Shown here piece by piece: positions 8,877 through 17,573 of a stretch of DNA of 64,000 bases; within the stretch, counting starts at the first letter, position 1, and each line of letters starts with the position of its first letter. A program made the translations under genes and the position numbers. A model generated the notes under the pieces. It saw only the letters and a program-made list of their open reading frames with translations, did no database searches and was not told the DNA's origin. Where the stretch lies: assembly GCF_017638545.1 (NCBI RefSeq), contig NZ_CP072110.1, positions 3,224,001 to 3,288,000 on the forward strand, in the 5' to 3' direction. This stretch comes from Psychrosphaera ytuae (GTDB lineage: Bacteria > Pseudomonadota > Gammaproteobacteria > Enterobacterales > Alteromonadaceae).

Positions 8877-10241
8877 ATGGCAAAAAGTAAAACAGCGTAT
8901 GTGTGTAACGAGTGTGGCGCAGAGTTTCCTCGATGGCAAGGCCAATGCGGAGAATGCCGCGAGTGGAATACCATTACCGAAATTAAACTAGCTCCTAAGA
9001 GTACAAAGTCGGGGTCTCGTTACGAAGGTTACGCTGGTCGAGTTGAAAACAAGGTTCAAACGTTGGATAAGATAGATCTGCAAGAGCTACCTAGGTTTAG
9101 CAGTGGTTATAAAGAGTTTGACCGTGTACTCGGTGGTGGTGTTGTTCCGGGTTCGGCTATTTTGATTGGCGGCAGTCCTGGTGCCGGCAAAAGTACCTTG
9201 TTATTACAAACTATGTGTTATTTGTCGGAACACATGAATACTTTGTACGTAACGGGTGAAGAAAGTTTGCAACAAGTCGCGATGCGAGCTCACCGATTGG
9301 GCCTTCCGACGAATAAACTCAATGTGTTAGCCGAGACGAGTGTTGAGGCGATTTGCACTCATGCCGAAAACTTAAAACCGCAAATTATCGTCGTTGACTC
9401 GATTCAAGTAATGCATGTCGCAGATATTAGCTCAGCGCCGGGAAGTGTGTCACAAGTACGAGAAGGGGCGGCGTTTTTAACTCGGTTCGCTAAGCAAAAT
9501 AACATCGCAGTGTTAATGGTTGGTCACGTAACAAAAGACGGAACCTTGGCAGGACCCAAAGTACTAGAACACTGTATCGATGCCAGTGTAATGCTCGATG
9601 GCGATGCTGATGGGCGTTACAGAACAATGCGCGGTCACAAAAACCGCTTTGGTGCAGTAAACGAACTCGGTGTCTTTGCTATGACGGACAAAGGTTTAAG
9701 AGAGGTGAGTAACCCTTCGGCAATCTTTTTAAACAGAGCCGATGGAGACTCTTCGGGTAGCTCTGTGACTGTTTTGTGGGAAGGTACACGGCCGCTATTG
9801 GTTGAGATCCAAGCTTTGGTTGATGCTTCTCAATTAGGTAATCCACGTCGTGTTGCTGTTGGTTTGGAACAAAACAGATTGGCTATGTTACTGGCCGTAT
9901 TACATCGTCATGGCGGTTTGATGTTAGGTGATCAGGACGTGTTTGTGAATGTAGTTGGCGGTGTAAAAGTCACCGAAACCAGTGTTGACCTAGCGTTATT
10001 ACTGGCGATGGTTTCAAGCTTTCGAGACAATCCACTTGAACGAGAACTTGTGGTGTTTGGTGAAGTTGGCTTGGCAGGTGAAATTCGTCCAGTACCAAGT
10101 GGTCAGGAGCGATTGAAAGAAGCTGCGAAACACGGTTTTAAAAAGGCCATAGTGCCAAAAGCCAATATGCCGAAAGAGCCAATTGATGGAATGAGAGTTA
10201 TTGGCATAACCCGTCTTAGTGAAGCTCTAGAACACCTTTAA
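8877..10241 (+). CDS. radA: DNA repair protein RadA
   Basis: RadA (Sms) is a RecA-like hexameric helicase that drives branch migration in homologous recombination. In order: a C4 zinc finger (Cys10, 13, 24, 27), a RecA-type ATPase core with Walker A GGSPGAGKST (98-107), the diagnostic KNRFG motif (HKNRFGAVNE), and a C-terminal Lon-protease-like domain (GGVKVTETSVDLALLLAM) that lacks protease function in this family. The length of 454 is typical (E. coli 460). The ATG has a good Shine-Dalgarno, AGAAGGGG. Confidence 0.97.
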   Translation: MAKSKTAYVCNECGAEFPRWQGQCGECREWNTITEIKLAPKSTKSGSRYEGYAGRVENKVQTLDKIDLQELPRFSSGYKEFDRVLGGGVVPGSAILIGGSPGAGKSTLLLQTMCYLSEHMNTLYVTGEESLQQVAMRAHRLGLPTNKLNVLAETSVEAICTHAENLKPQIIVVDSIQVMHVADISSAPGSVSQVREGAAFLTRFAKQNNIAVLMVGHVTKDGTLAGPKVLEHCIDASVMLDGDADGRYRTMRGHKNRFGAVNELGVFAMTDKGLREVSNPSAIFLNRADGDSSGSSVTVLWEGTRPLLVEIQALVDASQLGNPRRVAVGLEQNRLAMLLAVLHRHGGLMLGDQDVFVNVVGGVKVTETSVDLALLLAMVSSFRDNPLERELVVFGEVGLAGEIRPVPSGQERLKEAAKHGFKKAIVPKANMPKEPIDGMRVIGITRLSEALEHL

Positions 10242-10242
10242 A

Positions 10243-10266
10243 TAAAAAAGAGGGCGTTAGCCCTCT
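10243..10266 (-). terminator. Minus-strand terminator overlapping the end of the small PilZ gene
   Basis: Hairpin AGAGGGC (10249-10255), loop GTTA, GCCCTCT (10260-10266). On the minus strand it is followed by a T-run, so it terminates the PilZ gene; the PilZ stop codon lies in and beside the loop. On the plus strand there is no T-run for radA. Confidence 0.75.
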
Positions 10267-10619
10267 AATGTCAAATGCTCGAGTTGGCGCTCGAGCAACT
10301 CAGCGTCACCAGAGTTTAGCTCTATTAAGCGACGTAAATGAGTCATGCTTTCTATGTCTATTTTTTCCCATTTAATGCCAATGCTGTGTGGCTCGCAGTG
10401 GGCAACTTCACCAACCATGTCAATGTGAACATCTGAGCCTTGCAGTAAAAAGTCTACCGTAGCAGTCTTACCTACACAGTCTCCAAGTGAATCAGGGGTA
10501 GAAATCAGCGCGCCTTTTAATGACAAATCTAATATGCTTGTATCAAATGATTGTTGACCAACCGAGAGTGTCGCTGGAGTAGAAAAAAGAACTCGTGTGT
10601 AGTAACGCTTATTTTCCAT
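10257..10619 (-). CDS. Small single-domain PilZ protein
   Basis: A 120-residue protein made of one PilZ domain, with RYYTR (residues 5-9) and DLSLKG (31-36) as the c-di-GMP-binding motifs. I place the start at the Met beginning MENKRYYTR because the first binding motif normally lies within the first residues of stand-alone PilZ proteins; an in-frame ATG 15 codons upstream (10664) is possible. It resembles short PilZ adaptors that act through a partner protein. Convergent with radA. The partner and process cannot be read from the sequence. Confidence 0.85.
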   Translation of the reverse strand: MENKRYYTRVLFSTPATLSVGQQSFDTSILDLSLKGALISTPDSLGDCVGKTATVDFLLQGSDVHIDMVGEVAHCEPHSIGIKWEKIDIESMTHLRRLIELNSGDAELLERQLEHLTLEG

Positions 10620-10738
10620 GCTTTGCCCGTTAAAAACTGCTTTTACTTTATATATTAATAGCACGTTGAAATCAGATTACAAAATAAACAAAGACAAACC
10701 AAAAGAAAGCCACAACCTCACAAATAAGTAATAAAAAA

Positions 10739-10757
10739 ACGCTGCCAGAGCAGCGTT
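10739..10757. terminator. Bidirectional terminator downstream of ettA
   Basis: Hairpin ACGCTG (10739-10744), loop CCAGAG, CAGCGT (10751-10756), flanked by an A-run before and a T-run after. Its placement suits ettA on the minus strand. Confidence 0.85.
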
Positions 10758-10793
10758 TTTTTAGTTGTATCATTTTAACGTGAAAAGGTAATA

Positions 10794-12458
10794 CTATTTC
10801 AAACGCTTGTACTTGATACGATGAGGCTCAGCAGCATCGGCGCCGTAGGTTTGTTTTAACCAAGCTTCATATTCAGTGTAGTTACCTTCGAAGAACTCAA
10901 TTTTACCTTCATCTCGGTAATCAAGAATATGTGTTGCAATTCGGTCTAAGAACCAACGGTCGTGCGAGATAACCATGGCACTACCAGGGAATGCCAACAA
11001 GGCATTCTCTAACGCTCGTAACGTCTCAACGTCTAGGTCATTGGTTGGTTCATCGAGCAGTAGTACGTTGCCACCGGCTTTAAGAAGCTTGGCTAGATGG
11101 ACACGGTTGCGCTCACCACCTGATAGTTCACCAATGCGCTTTTGTTGGTCCGAACCTTTGAAGTTAAAACGAGAAACATAAGCACGTGACTGTACTTCGT
11201 AATTGCCCACTTGAATGATGTCTGAGCCTTCAGAAATCTCTTCAAATACAGTGTTGTTATCATTCATATTGTCACGGAACTGATCAACCGAAGACAAGCT
11301 AACGGTTTCACCTACAGTAATGGTGCCTGAATTTGGCTGTTCTGTGCCGCTTAACAATTTGAATAAAGTCGATTTACCCGCACCGTTTGGACCAATAATC
11401 CCAACAATACCACCTTTTGGAATAGTGAAGCTCAAATCGTCGATTAATACTCTATCGCCGAAGCTCTTAGAAATGTTTTCAACTTCGATGACTTTATCAC
11501 CTAAGCGAGGACCTGGTGGAATATAAAGTTCGTTTGTTTCGTTACGCTTTTGGAAATCTTGATTTTGCATTTCTTCAAAACGCGCCATACGAGCTTTAGA
11601 TTTTGACTGACGGCCTTTTGGATTTTGACGAACCCACTCAAGCTCTTGCTGAATTGATTTTTGACGAGATTTTTCTGCGCGTTCTTCTTGAGCCAAACGA
11701 GCTTCTTTTTGTTCAAGCCAGCTCGAATAATTACCTTCCCATGGAATTCCTTCACCACGGTCTAGCTCCAAAATCCAACCTGCTACATTATCTAGGAAGT
11801 AACGGTCGTGGGTAATGGCAACTACGGTACCTTCATACTCGTGTAAGAATCGCTCTAACCAAGCCACTGATTCTGCGTCTAAGTGGTTGGTAGGTTCGTC
11901 GAGTAGCAACATGTCTGGCTTATCAAGCAGTAAACGACAAATGGCAACACGGCGGCGCTCACCACCTGATAAGTGTTCAATTTTGGCATCCCACTCAGGT
12001 AAACGCAGGGCATCAGCCGCAACTTCTAGTTGGTTATCTAAGTTATGACCGTCTTTGGCTTGAATGATCGCTTCTAATTCGCCTTGTTCTTTCGCTAAAG
12101 CATCAAAATCGGCGTCTTCCATTGCATATTCGGCATACACTTCGTCTAAGCGTTGTAATGCGTTTTTGACATCGGATACAGCTTCTTCAACCACTTCACG
12201 AACGGTTTTTGATTCGTCCAAAACCGGCTCTTGAGGAAGGTAGCCAATGTTGATACCCGGCATAGGGCGCGCTTCACCTTCGATCTCTGTATCGATGCCG
12301 GCCATGATGCGTAATAGGGTTGATTTACCCGCACCATTCAGACCTAAAACACCGATTTTTGCACCCGGAAAAAAGCTAAGAGAAATATCTTTTAAAATAG
12401 TTTTCTTTGGAGGAACCACCTTGCTCACACGAGACATGGTGTAGATAAATTGGGCCAT
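10794..12458 (-). CDS. ettA: Energy-dependent translational throttle protein EttA
   Basis: ABC-F ATPase that binds the ribosomal E site and gates the first step of elongation according to the ATP/ADP ratio. It is a single chain of 554 residues (E. coli 555) with two ABC domains: Walker A GLNGAGKST and signature LSGGERRRVA in the first, GPNGAGKST and LSGGERNRVH in the second, each with LLLDEPTNHLD or LLLDEPTNDLD. Between them is the linker with KSIQQELEWVRQNPKGRQSKSKARM. The C-terminal KYKRLK is typical of EttA and separates it from Uup and YheS. No membrane partner is present, as expected. Confidence 0.96.
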   Translation of the reverse strand: MAQFIYTMSRVSKVVPPKKTILKDISLSFFPGAKIGVLGLNGAGKSTLLRIMAGIDTEIEGEARPMPGINIGYLPQEPVLDESKTVREVVEEAVSDVKNALQRLDEVYAEYAMEDADFDALAKEQGELEAIIQAKDGHNLDNQLEVAADALRLPEWDAKIEHLSGGERRRVAICRLLLDKPDMLLLDEPTNHLDAESVAWLERFLHEYEGTVVAITHDRYFLDNVAGWILELDRGEGIPWEGNYSSWLEQKEARLAQEERAEKSRQKSIQQELEWVRQNPKGRQSKSKARMARFEEMQNQDFQKRNETNELYIPPGPRLGDKVIEVENISKSFGDRVLIDDLSFTIPKGGIVGIIGPNGAGKSTLFKLLSGTEQPNSGTITVGETVSLSSVDQFRDNMNDNNTVFEEISEGSDIIQVGNYEVQSRAYVSRFNFKGSDQQKRIGELSGGERNRVHLAKLLKAGGNVLLLDEPTNDLDVETLRALENALLAFPGSAMVISHDRWFLDRIATHILDYRDEGKIEFFEGNYTEYEAWLKQTYGADAAEPHRIKYKRLK

Positions 12459-12626
12459 TGTTTTTATATTGCCTATTTTTGTCTAAGTTGTTGGCTATTG
12501 TAGTTTAGACGTCAGATTAATGTCTACATTGACCCCAAAAATCCTACAAGTATTTAATAGTTTGCAGAATTTCATTTCGTGTCTAACCTTTTTTTTAGGG
12601 CCTTTGTAAAATGAGAGATAAAACTG

Positions 12627-13733
12627 GTGCAGCAAAAGAAAACGATTTTAGTCGCTGATGATGACGCTAGCATTAATCAATTACTGACTAACGCACTTGC
12701 GTCCAAATTCGAAGTAGCATCTTCAAGTTCAGGTGCTGATACATTGGCGTATTGTCAGCAGCAAAAGCCAGATTTGATTTTGTTAGACGTAAACCTTGGC
12801 GATATAGATGGCAAGGAAATATGTAAACAAATCAAGCAAGATTACGCGCCACAAGCGCCTCTGATCATTTTTATTTCTGCGGATGACGGTCAAGAAAATA
12901 TCATTAGCTGTTTTGAAAACGGCGCAGACGACTTTATTGGTAAACCTTTTTCTCCGGCTCAGGTGGTAGGAAAGGTAGATGCACTAATAAAACACAACAT
13001 ATTGGTTGAGAGTTTACAGAGTCAGAGCCAAGAGTTGACTAACTTAGTCAGTACGACGATGTCGCAAGCTTCTAGTTATGGTCAGTCTTTGCAGATGGTC
13101 AAGCAGCTCAATCACGCAAACTCAGAAGAAGAAATTGCTAACGTCGTGTTTAGTTACCTGGCAACTCAGGGGTTGCACGCCGCGATTTATTTTGTGAAAG
13201 GAGAAGAGTCGGTCTGTTTCGATCAAAAATCGAAAGTGTGTTCTCCAATTGTCAAAGAGGTATTTGAACTCGCACACAACAAACAGCGAATTAAAAAGCT
13301 TGGTGGAAGGCTGCTGGTCTCGGATGAGCATTGCTCTGTTCTGGTGATGAACCCGCCAGCAGATGAGAGTGACGAATATAGTATTTTTATCGATATTATT
13401 GCCGTTATTATCGAAGCGCTTGAAGCTAGGTACATCGGATATTTGCGAGAGCGAGAACTACAGTCGGTGAATACTGAGTTGTCAAAAGTTATTACCCAAC
13501 TGAGTGTCGATGTTGAGAAGGTCAGACAGGATCGGCAAAAGTTGATGGATGACATCGTTATGCAAATTGGTTTGAGTTTCCATCAACTCGATTTAACCAT
13601 TGAACAAGAAGAATACTTCACTAAGCTAATGGAAGATACATTGTTGAATCACGATGAAAACAACAATGTTTTAATGGACTTACAAGACAAGCTACAACAC
13701 CTTGTAAACGAGATGAAGTCATTGTTGGGTTAG
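12627..13733 (+). CDS. Orphan response regulator with uncharacterised C-terminal region
   Basis: The N-terminal receiver domain (about 1-120) is complete: acidic ADDD (10-13), phospho-acceptor Asp54 in LILLDVNLGD and Lys106 in IGKPFSP. No DNA-binding, GGDEF, EAL or HD output follows. Residues about 150-260 have a pattern weakly like GAF-type domains, and about 265-368 is charged and helical, likely coiled coil. It starts with GTG; no kinase lies beside it. It is divergent from ettA and upstream of glyA. The role may be protein-protein signalling; this is inference. Confidence 0.85.
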   Translation: MQQKKTILVADDDASINQLLTNALASKFEVASSSSGADTLAYCQQQKPDLILLDVNLGDIDGKEICKQIKQDYAPQAPLIIFISADDGQENIISCFENGADDFIGKPFSPAQVVGKVDALIKHNILVESLQSQSQELTNLVSTTMSQASSYGQSLQMVKQLNHANSEEEIANVVFSYLATQGLHAAIYFVKGEESVCFDQKSKVCSPIVKEVFELAHNKQRIKKLGGRLLVSDEHCSVLVMNPPADESDEYSIFIDIIAVIIEALEARYIGYLRERELQSVNTELSKVITQLSVDVEKVRQDRQKLMDDIVMQIGLSFHQLDLTIEQEEYFTKLMEDTLLNHDENNNVLMDLQDKLQHLVNEMKSLLG

Positions 13734-13861
13734 TAATTTGCCTTTATAAAAGTAATTCGAACATGTTAGAAATTCTCATTGTTTAGTGGTGGGCTTTTTT
13801 TTAATAAGTGCGTATTATAAGCGACTCATTCGTTTGTATTAATCAGTACTGAGGTGCACTT

Positions 13862-15118
13862 ATGTTAACTCGTGATATGAATATCGCAGATTTCGACCCT
13901 GAATTATGGGCGTCAATTGAACAAGAAACTCGCCGTCAAGAACAACACATTGAATTGATTGCTTCTGAGAACTACGCCAGTCCACGAGTTATGCAAGCGC
14001 AAGGCTCACAGTTAACAAACAAATACGCTGAAGGTTACCCAGGTAAGCGCTACTACGGTGGTTGTGAGTACGTTGACGTGACTGAGCAGCTAGCTATCGA
14101 TCGCGCAAACGAGCTTTTCGGTACTGACTATGCAAACGTTCAACCTCACTCAGGTTCACAAGCTAACTCAGCTGTTTTCCAAGCGTTATTAAATGCAGGT
14201 GATACGGTTTTAGGTATGAGTTTAGCGCACGGTGGTCACTTGACTCACGGTTCTCATGTTAACTTCTCGGGCAAAACATACAATGCAATTCAGTATGGCC
14301 TTGACGAAGCGACGGGCGAAATTGACTACATACAAGTTGAAGAGCTAGCCGTAGAGCACAAACCTAAAATGATTATCGCTGGCTTCTCAGCATACTCTGG
14401 TATCGTTGACTGGGCTAAATTCCGTGAAATCGCTGACAAAGTTGGTGCTTACTTGTTTGTTGATATGGCTCACGTTGCAGGTTTAATTGCCGCAGGTGTT
14501 TATCCTTCACCAGTTCCTTTTGCACACGTAATCACAACAACCACGCATAAAACGCTTGCTGGTCCTCGTGGTGGTTTGATCATCTCTGGTGCCAAAGACG
14601 AAGAACTATACAAAAAACTAAACAGCGCTGTTTTCCCAGGTGGCCAAGGTGGTCCTTTGTGTCACGTTATTGCGGCTAAAGCGGTTGCGTTTAAAGAAGC
14701 GCTTCAACCTGAGTTTAAAGAGTACCAACAGCAAGTGGTTAAAAATGCCAAAAAGATGTGTGCTGTTTTACAACAACGCGGTTACAAAATTGTTTCTAAC
14801 GGTACTGAGAACCACTTGTTCTTAGTTGATTTAATCGACAAAGACATTACTGGTAAAGACGCGGATGCGGCTTTAGGTAAAGCGTTCATTACAGTAAACA
14901 AAAACTCTGTACCAAACGATCCTCGCTCGCCGTTTGTTACATCTGGTTTGCGTTTAGGTACACCAGCCGTAACTCGTCGTGGAATGAAAGAAGCTGAAAT
15001 GGAAGAGTTATCAAACTTGATTTGTGATGTATTAGACAACATCGAAAGCGAAGATAACCTTGCACAAGTTAAAGAGAAAGTTATCGCATTGTGCGAACGC
15101 TTCCCTGTTTACGCGTAA
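13862..15118 (+). CDS. glyA: Serine hydroxymethyltransferase
   Basis: PLP enzyme converting serine and tetrahydrofolate to glycine and 5,10-methylene-tetrahydrofolate, the main source of one-carbon units in the cytoplasm. The PLP-lysine motif TTTTHKTLAGPRGG is present, as are ELIASENYASP near the N-terminus and YAEGYPGKRYYGG. The length of 418 matches E. coli GlyA (417). The Shine-Dalgarno GAGGTG lies 9 bases upstream. A terminator follows, so it is likely a single transcript; folD elsewhere in the window uses its product. Confidence 0.98.
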   Translation: MLTRDMNIADFDPELWASIEQETRRQEQHIELIASENYASPRVMQAQGSQLTNKYAEGYPGKRYYGGCEYVDVTEQLAIDRANELFGTDYANVQPHSGSQANSAVFQALLNAGDTVLGMSLAHGGHLTHGSHVNFSGKTYNAIQYGLDEATGEIDYIQVEELAVEHKPKMIIAGFSAYSGIVDWAKFREIADKVGAYLFVDMAHVAGLIAAGVYPSPVPFAHVITTTTHKTLAGPRGGLIISGAKDEELYKKLNSAVFPGGQGGPLCHVIAAKAVAFKEALQPEFKEYQQQVVKNAKKMCAVLQQRGYKIVSNGTENHLFLVDLIDKDITGKDADAALGKAFITVNKNSVPNDPRSPFVTSGLRLGTPAVTRRGMKEAEMEELSNLICDVLDNIESEDNLAQVKEKVIALCERFPVYA

Positions 15119-15154
15119 GCTATTTATTCCCACAAAAGCTGTGGTAAACTCAAG

Positions 15155-15179
15155 AGCCGTGTTAATACACGGCTTTTTT
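15155..15179 (+). terminator. Terminator of glyA
   Basis: Perfect 8-bp stem AGCCGTGT (15155-15162), loop TAAT, ACACGGCT (15167-15174), then six T. It separates glyA from nrdR. Confidence 0.9.
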
Positions 15180-15198
15180 GTAAGTACAGGAAATCGAT

Positions 15199-15699
15199 AT
15201 GCATTGTCCATTTTGTTCAGCGACAGAAACTAAAGTCATCGACTCTCGACTAGTCGGAGGCGGTTCTCAAGTGCGCCGTCGACGAGAGTGCAACCTGTGC
15301 AACGAACGTTTTACCACATTTGAAGGCGCTGAATTGGTTATGCCCAAAGTCGTTAAAAGGGACAAAAAACGAGAGCCTTTTAACGAAGACAAAATGTCGG
15401 CCGGTATCCTAAGAGCTATAGAGAAACGACCTGTCAGTACAGAGCAGGTTGATCAACTTATTCTCACCATTAAAAAAGAAATTCGTAATACCGGTGAGCG
15501 CGAAATTACCTCTGAGTTTATCGGTAATTTAATAATGGATGGCTTGGTACTTTTAGACAAAGTGGCCTATGTTAGATTTGCGTCCGTATATCGCTCTTTC
15601 GAGGATATCCGAGAGTTTGGTGAAGAAATTGCCAAAATTGGCCAACAAGCCGAAAGCAAACAAGAAATCAAAAGCCGCCAATCGAAGTTATTCGAATAA
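15199..15699 (+). CDS. nrdR: Transcriptional repressor NrdR
   Basis: Represses ribonucleotide reductase genes, sensing ATP/dATP. It has the N-terminal zinc ribbon (Cys3, 6, 31, 34; IDSR and RRRREC between) and the ATP-cone (about 49-139) with VVKRDKKREPFNEDKM. The length of 166 is slightly above E. coli (149) because of a Gln/Lys/Ser-rich tail. First gene of the nrdR-rib-nusB-thiL-pgpA row typical of gammaproteobacteria; 20 bp separate it from ribD. Confidence 0.97.
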   Translation: MHCPFCSATETKVIDSRLVGGGSQVRRRRECNLCNERFTTFEGAELVMPKVVKRDKKREPFNEDKMSAGILRAIEKRPVSTEQVDQLILTIKKEIRNTGEREITSEFIGNLIMDGLVLLDKVAYVRFASVYRSFEDIREFGEEIAKIGQQAESKQEIKSRQSKLFE

Positions 15700-15719
15700 C
15701 CCACGTCAAAAGCGTTGTT

Positions 15720-16883
15720 ATGATCACATCAACCGATTTAGCCTATATGGCCGAAGCCGTGCAACTTGCCAAGCGCGGCCAATATACTACGACCCCCAAC
15801 CCCAATGTCGGGTGCGTCATTGTTAAAAACCAACAAATCATTGGTAAAGGCTGGCACAAGAAAGCAGGAACTGGACACGCAGAAGTTAATGCTTTGGCTA
15901 ACTTAACAAAGGCAGCGTCCTCTGGTGCCACCGCATATGTCACGCTAGAACCATGTAGTCATTATGGCAGAACACCTCCTTGCGCCCTGCGTTTAGTGGA
16001 AGCAGGCGTCAGTCGAGTGGTCGTTGGTATGTTAGATACCAATCCGCAGGTCAGTGGTAATGGAATAAAAATTCTTGAAGAGGCTGGTATTGAAGTCGAA
16101 GTTGGGGTTTTAGAAGCCGAGTGTCGCGCTCTAAACCCAGGATTTTTCTCGATAATGGAGCGCCAAAGGCCATTTGTCCAAATCAAACTAGCGGCTTCTT
16201 TAGATGGTAAAACTGCGCTTCACAATGGTGAAAGTAAGTGGATAACAGGCCCTGCCGCGAGGGCCGATGTACAAACATACCGAGCTAAGGCTTCGGCGAT
16301 TTTAACCAGTGCATCAACGGTGTTGCAAGACGACGCAAGTATGAATGTCAGGCAGGAACAGTTAAATTTTAATTATCCACTAGACGAAACCAATACCAAC
16401 ATTCGCCAACCTCACGTCGTAGTTCTTGATGGTAGGGCGCGTCTAAAACCAGAAGTGGCGACTTCTCTAAAACTGTTTAATACCGGCGCCCATGTAATTT
16501 TAATTCAAAATAAAAATAGCGAATATTCTGAACAAGCGTTTTCAGAAAAGGGTTTTGATCAAGTAACCGTTGAAAAACTGGAATATGACCCAACATCAGG
16601 ATTCGATTTGAATGATGTCATGTCCGTCTGCACACAGCTGCAGTTTAATACAGTTTGGGTTGAGGCTGGTGGACGTTTAGCGGCTTCTTTTATACACGAA
16701 AAAATAGCAGACGAGCTAATTGTGTATATCGCACCTAAAATTATGGGGCAGGGTGGTTTTGATGTTATACCCCTTGGCCCTTTTAGCGAGATGAACCAAA
16801 CCGTGTCTTTAACGACAAAAGATATGAGACAAGTCGGCGAAGATATTCGTTTGACTTATACACTTTCAAACAAAAACGATTAA
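15720..16883 (+). CDS. ribD: Bifunctional riboflavin deaminase/reductase
   Basis: Carries out two consecutive riboflavin steps: deamination of the pyrimidine made by GTP cyclohydrolase II, then NADPH reduction of the side chain. The N-terminal CDA-type deaminase has the zinc motifs GHAEVNAL and PCSHYGRTPPC; the C-terminal reductase has VQIKLAASLDGKTAL, KWITG and a late WVEAGGRLAASF. The length of 387 is usual. No Shine-Dalgarno stands out, and it likely relies on readthrough from nrdR. Confidence 0.96.
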   Translation: MITSTDLAYMAEAVQLAKRGQYTTTPNPNVGCVIVKNQQIIGKGWHKKAGTGHAEVNALANLTKAASSGATAYVTLEPCSHYGRTPPCALRLVEAGVSRVVVGMLDTNPQVSGNGIKILEEAGIEVEVGVLEAECRALNPGFFSIMERQRPFVQIKLAASLDGKTALHNGESKWITGPAARADVQTYRAKASAILTSASTVLQDDASMNVRQEQLNFNYPLDETNTNIRQPHVVVLDGRARLKPEVATSLKLFNTGAHVILIQNKNSEYSEQAFSEKGFDQVTVEKLEYDPTSGFDLNDVMSVCTQLQFNTVWVEAGGRLAASFIHEKIADELIVYIAPKIMGQGGFDVIPLGPFSEMNQTVSLTTKDMRQVGEDIRLTYTLSNKND

Positions 16884-16898
16884 AAAAGAGAACCCAAC

Positions 16899-17549
16899 GT
16901 GTTTACTGGCATTATTGAAGCAACCGGTCACTTATCAAATATCACTCGTCTAGGGGATGATTATCAGGTTGAAGTGACCTCGACCGAACTCGACTTTTCA
17001 GATGTTCATCTAGGTGACAGTATCGCTACCAACGGCGTTTGTTTGACGGTTGTGTCCTTTACAGAACAGAGCTTCAAGGCTGATGTTTCGTTAGAAACGA
17101 TAAACAATACCGGCTTTAAGCATTACGCGGCAGGACAGACGGTCAATTTAGAAAAAGCTATGCTGCCAACTACTCGGTTTGGCGGCCATATGGTCAGTGG
17201 CCACGTAGATGCGGTCAGTCACGTACAAAGTGTATATGACAATGGTCGTGCTAAAGATGTATGGATCAGTGTCCCCGCTGAGCTTCAAAAATATTTTGTC
17301 AAAAAAGGTTCTGTTACTGTCGATGGCATTAGTCTTACCGTAAATGATGTGACGGACGGTCAAATAAAGTTGACGATTGTCCCTCATACTTTTGCACAAA
17401 CGACCCTTGCTAAAGTTCGCACTGGTGATGCAGTAAACCTTGAAGTTGATATAATAGCCCGATACGTAGAAAATTTTGTCAGCCAGAACAGTGGCTCATC
17501 GGGTGTCGATATGTCCCTGTTGGCTCGCTCTGGCTACCTTAAAAAATAA
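16899..17549 (+). CDS. ribE: Riboflavin synthase, alpha subunit
   Basis: Dismutates two 6,7-dimethyl-8-ribityllumazine molecules to riboflavin. It begins with the invariant MFTGIIEATG (here a GTG start) and consists of two repeated lumazine-binding barrels; the second begins near GHMVSGHVDAV. GDSIATNGVCLTV and the matching GSVTVDGISLTVN mark the two repeats. It lies 15 bp after ribD. In E. coli this gene is called ribC, whereas ribE is the common name elsewhere. Confidence 0.96.
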   Translation: MFTGIIEATGHLSNITRLGDDYQVEVTSTELDFSDVHLGDSIATNGVCLTVVSFTEQSFKADVSLETINNTGFKHYAAGQTVNLEKAMLPTTRFGGHMVSGHVDAVSHVQSVYDNGRAKDVWISVPAELQKYFVKKGSVTVDGISLTVNDVTDGQIKLTIVPHTFAQTTLAKVRTGDAVNLEVDIIARYVENFVSQNSGSSGVDMSLLARSGYLKK

Positions 17550-17573
17550 CCCACCCAAAAGATTGGTATTTGT

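Noticed and set aside
13770..13805. T-run after GTGGTGGGC, terminator-like, after the orphan response regulator
   Set aside because: No complementary upstream arm could be found for a stem.
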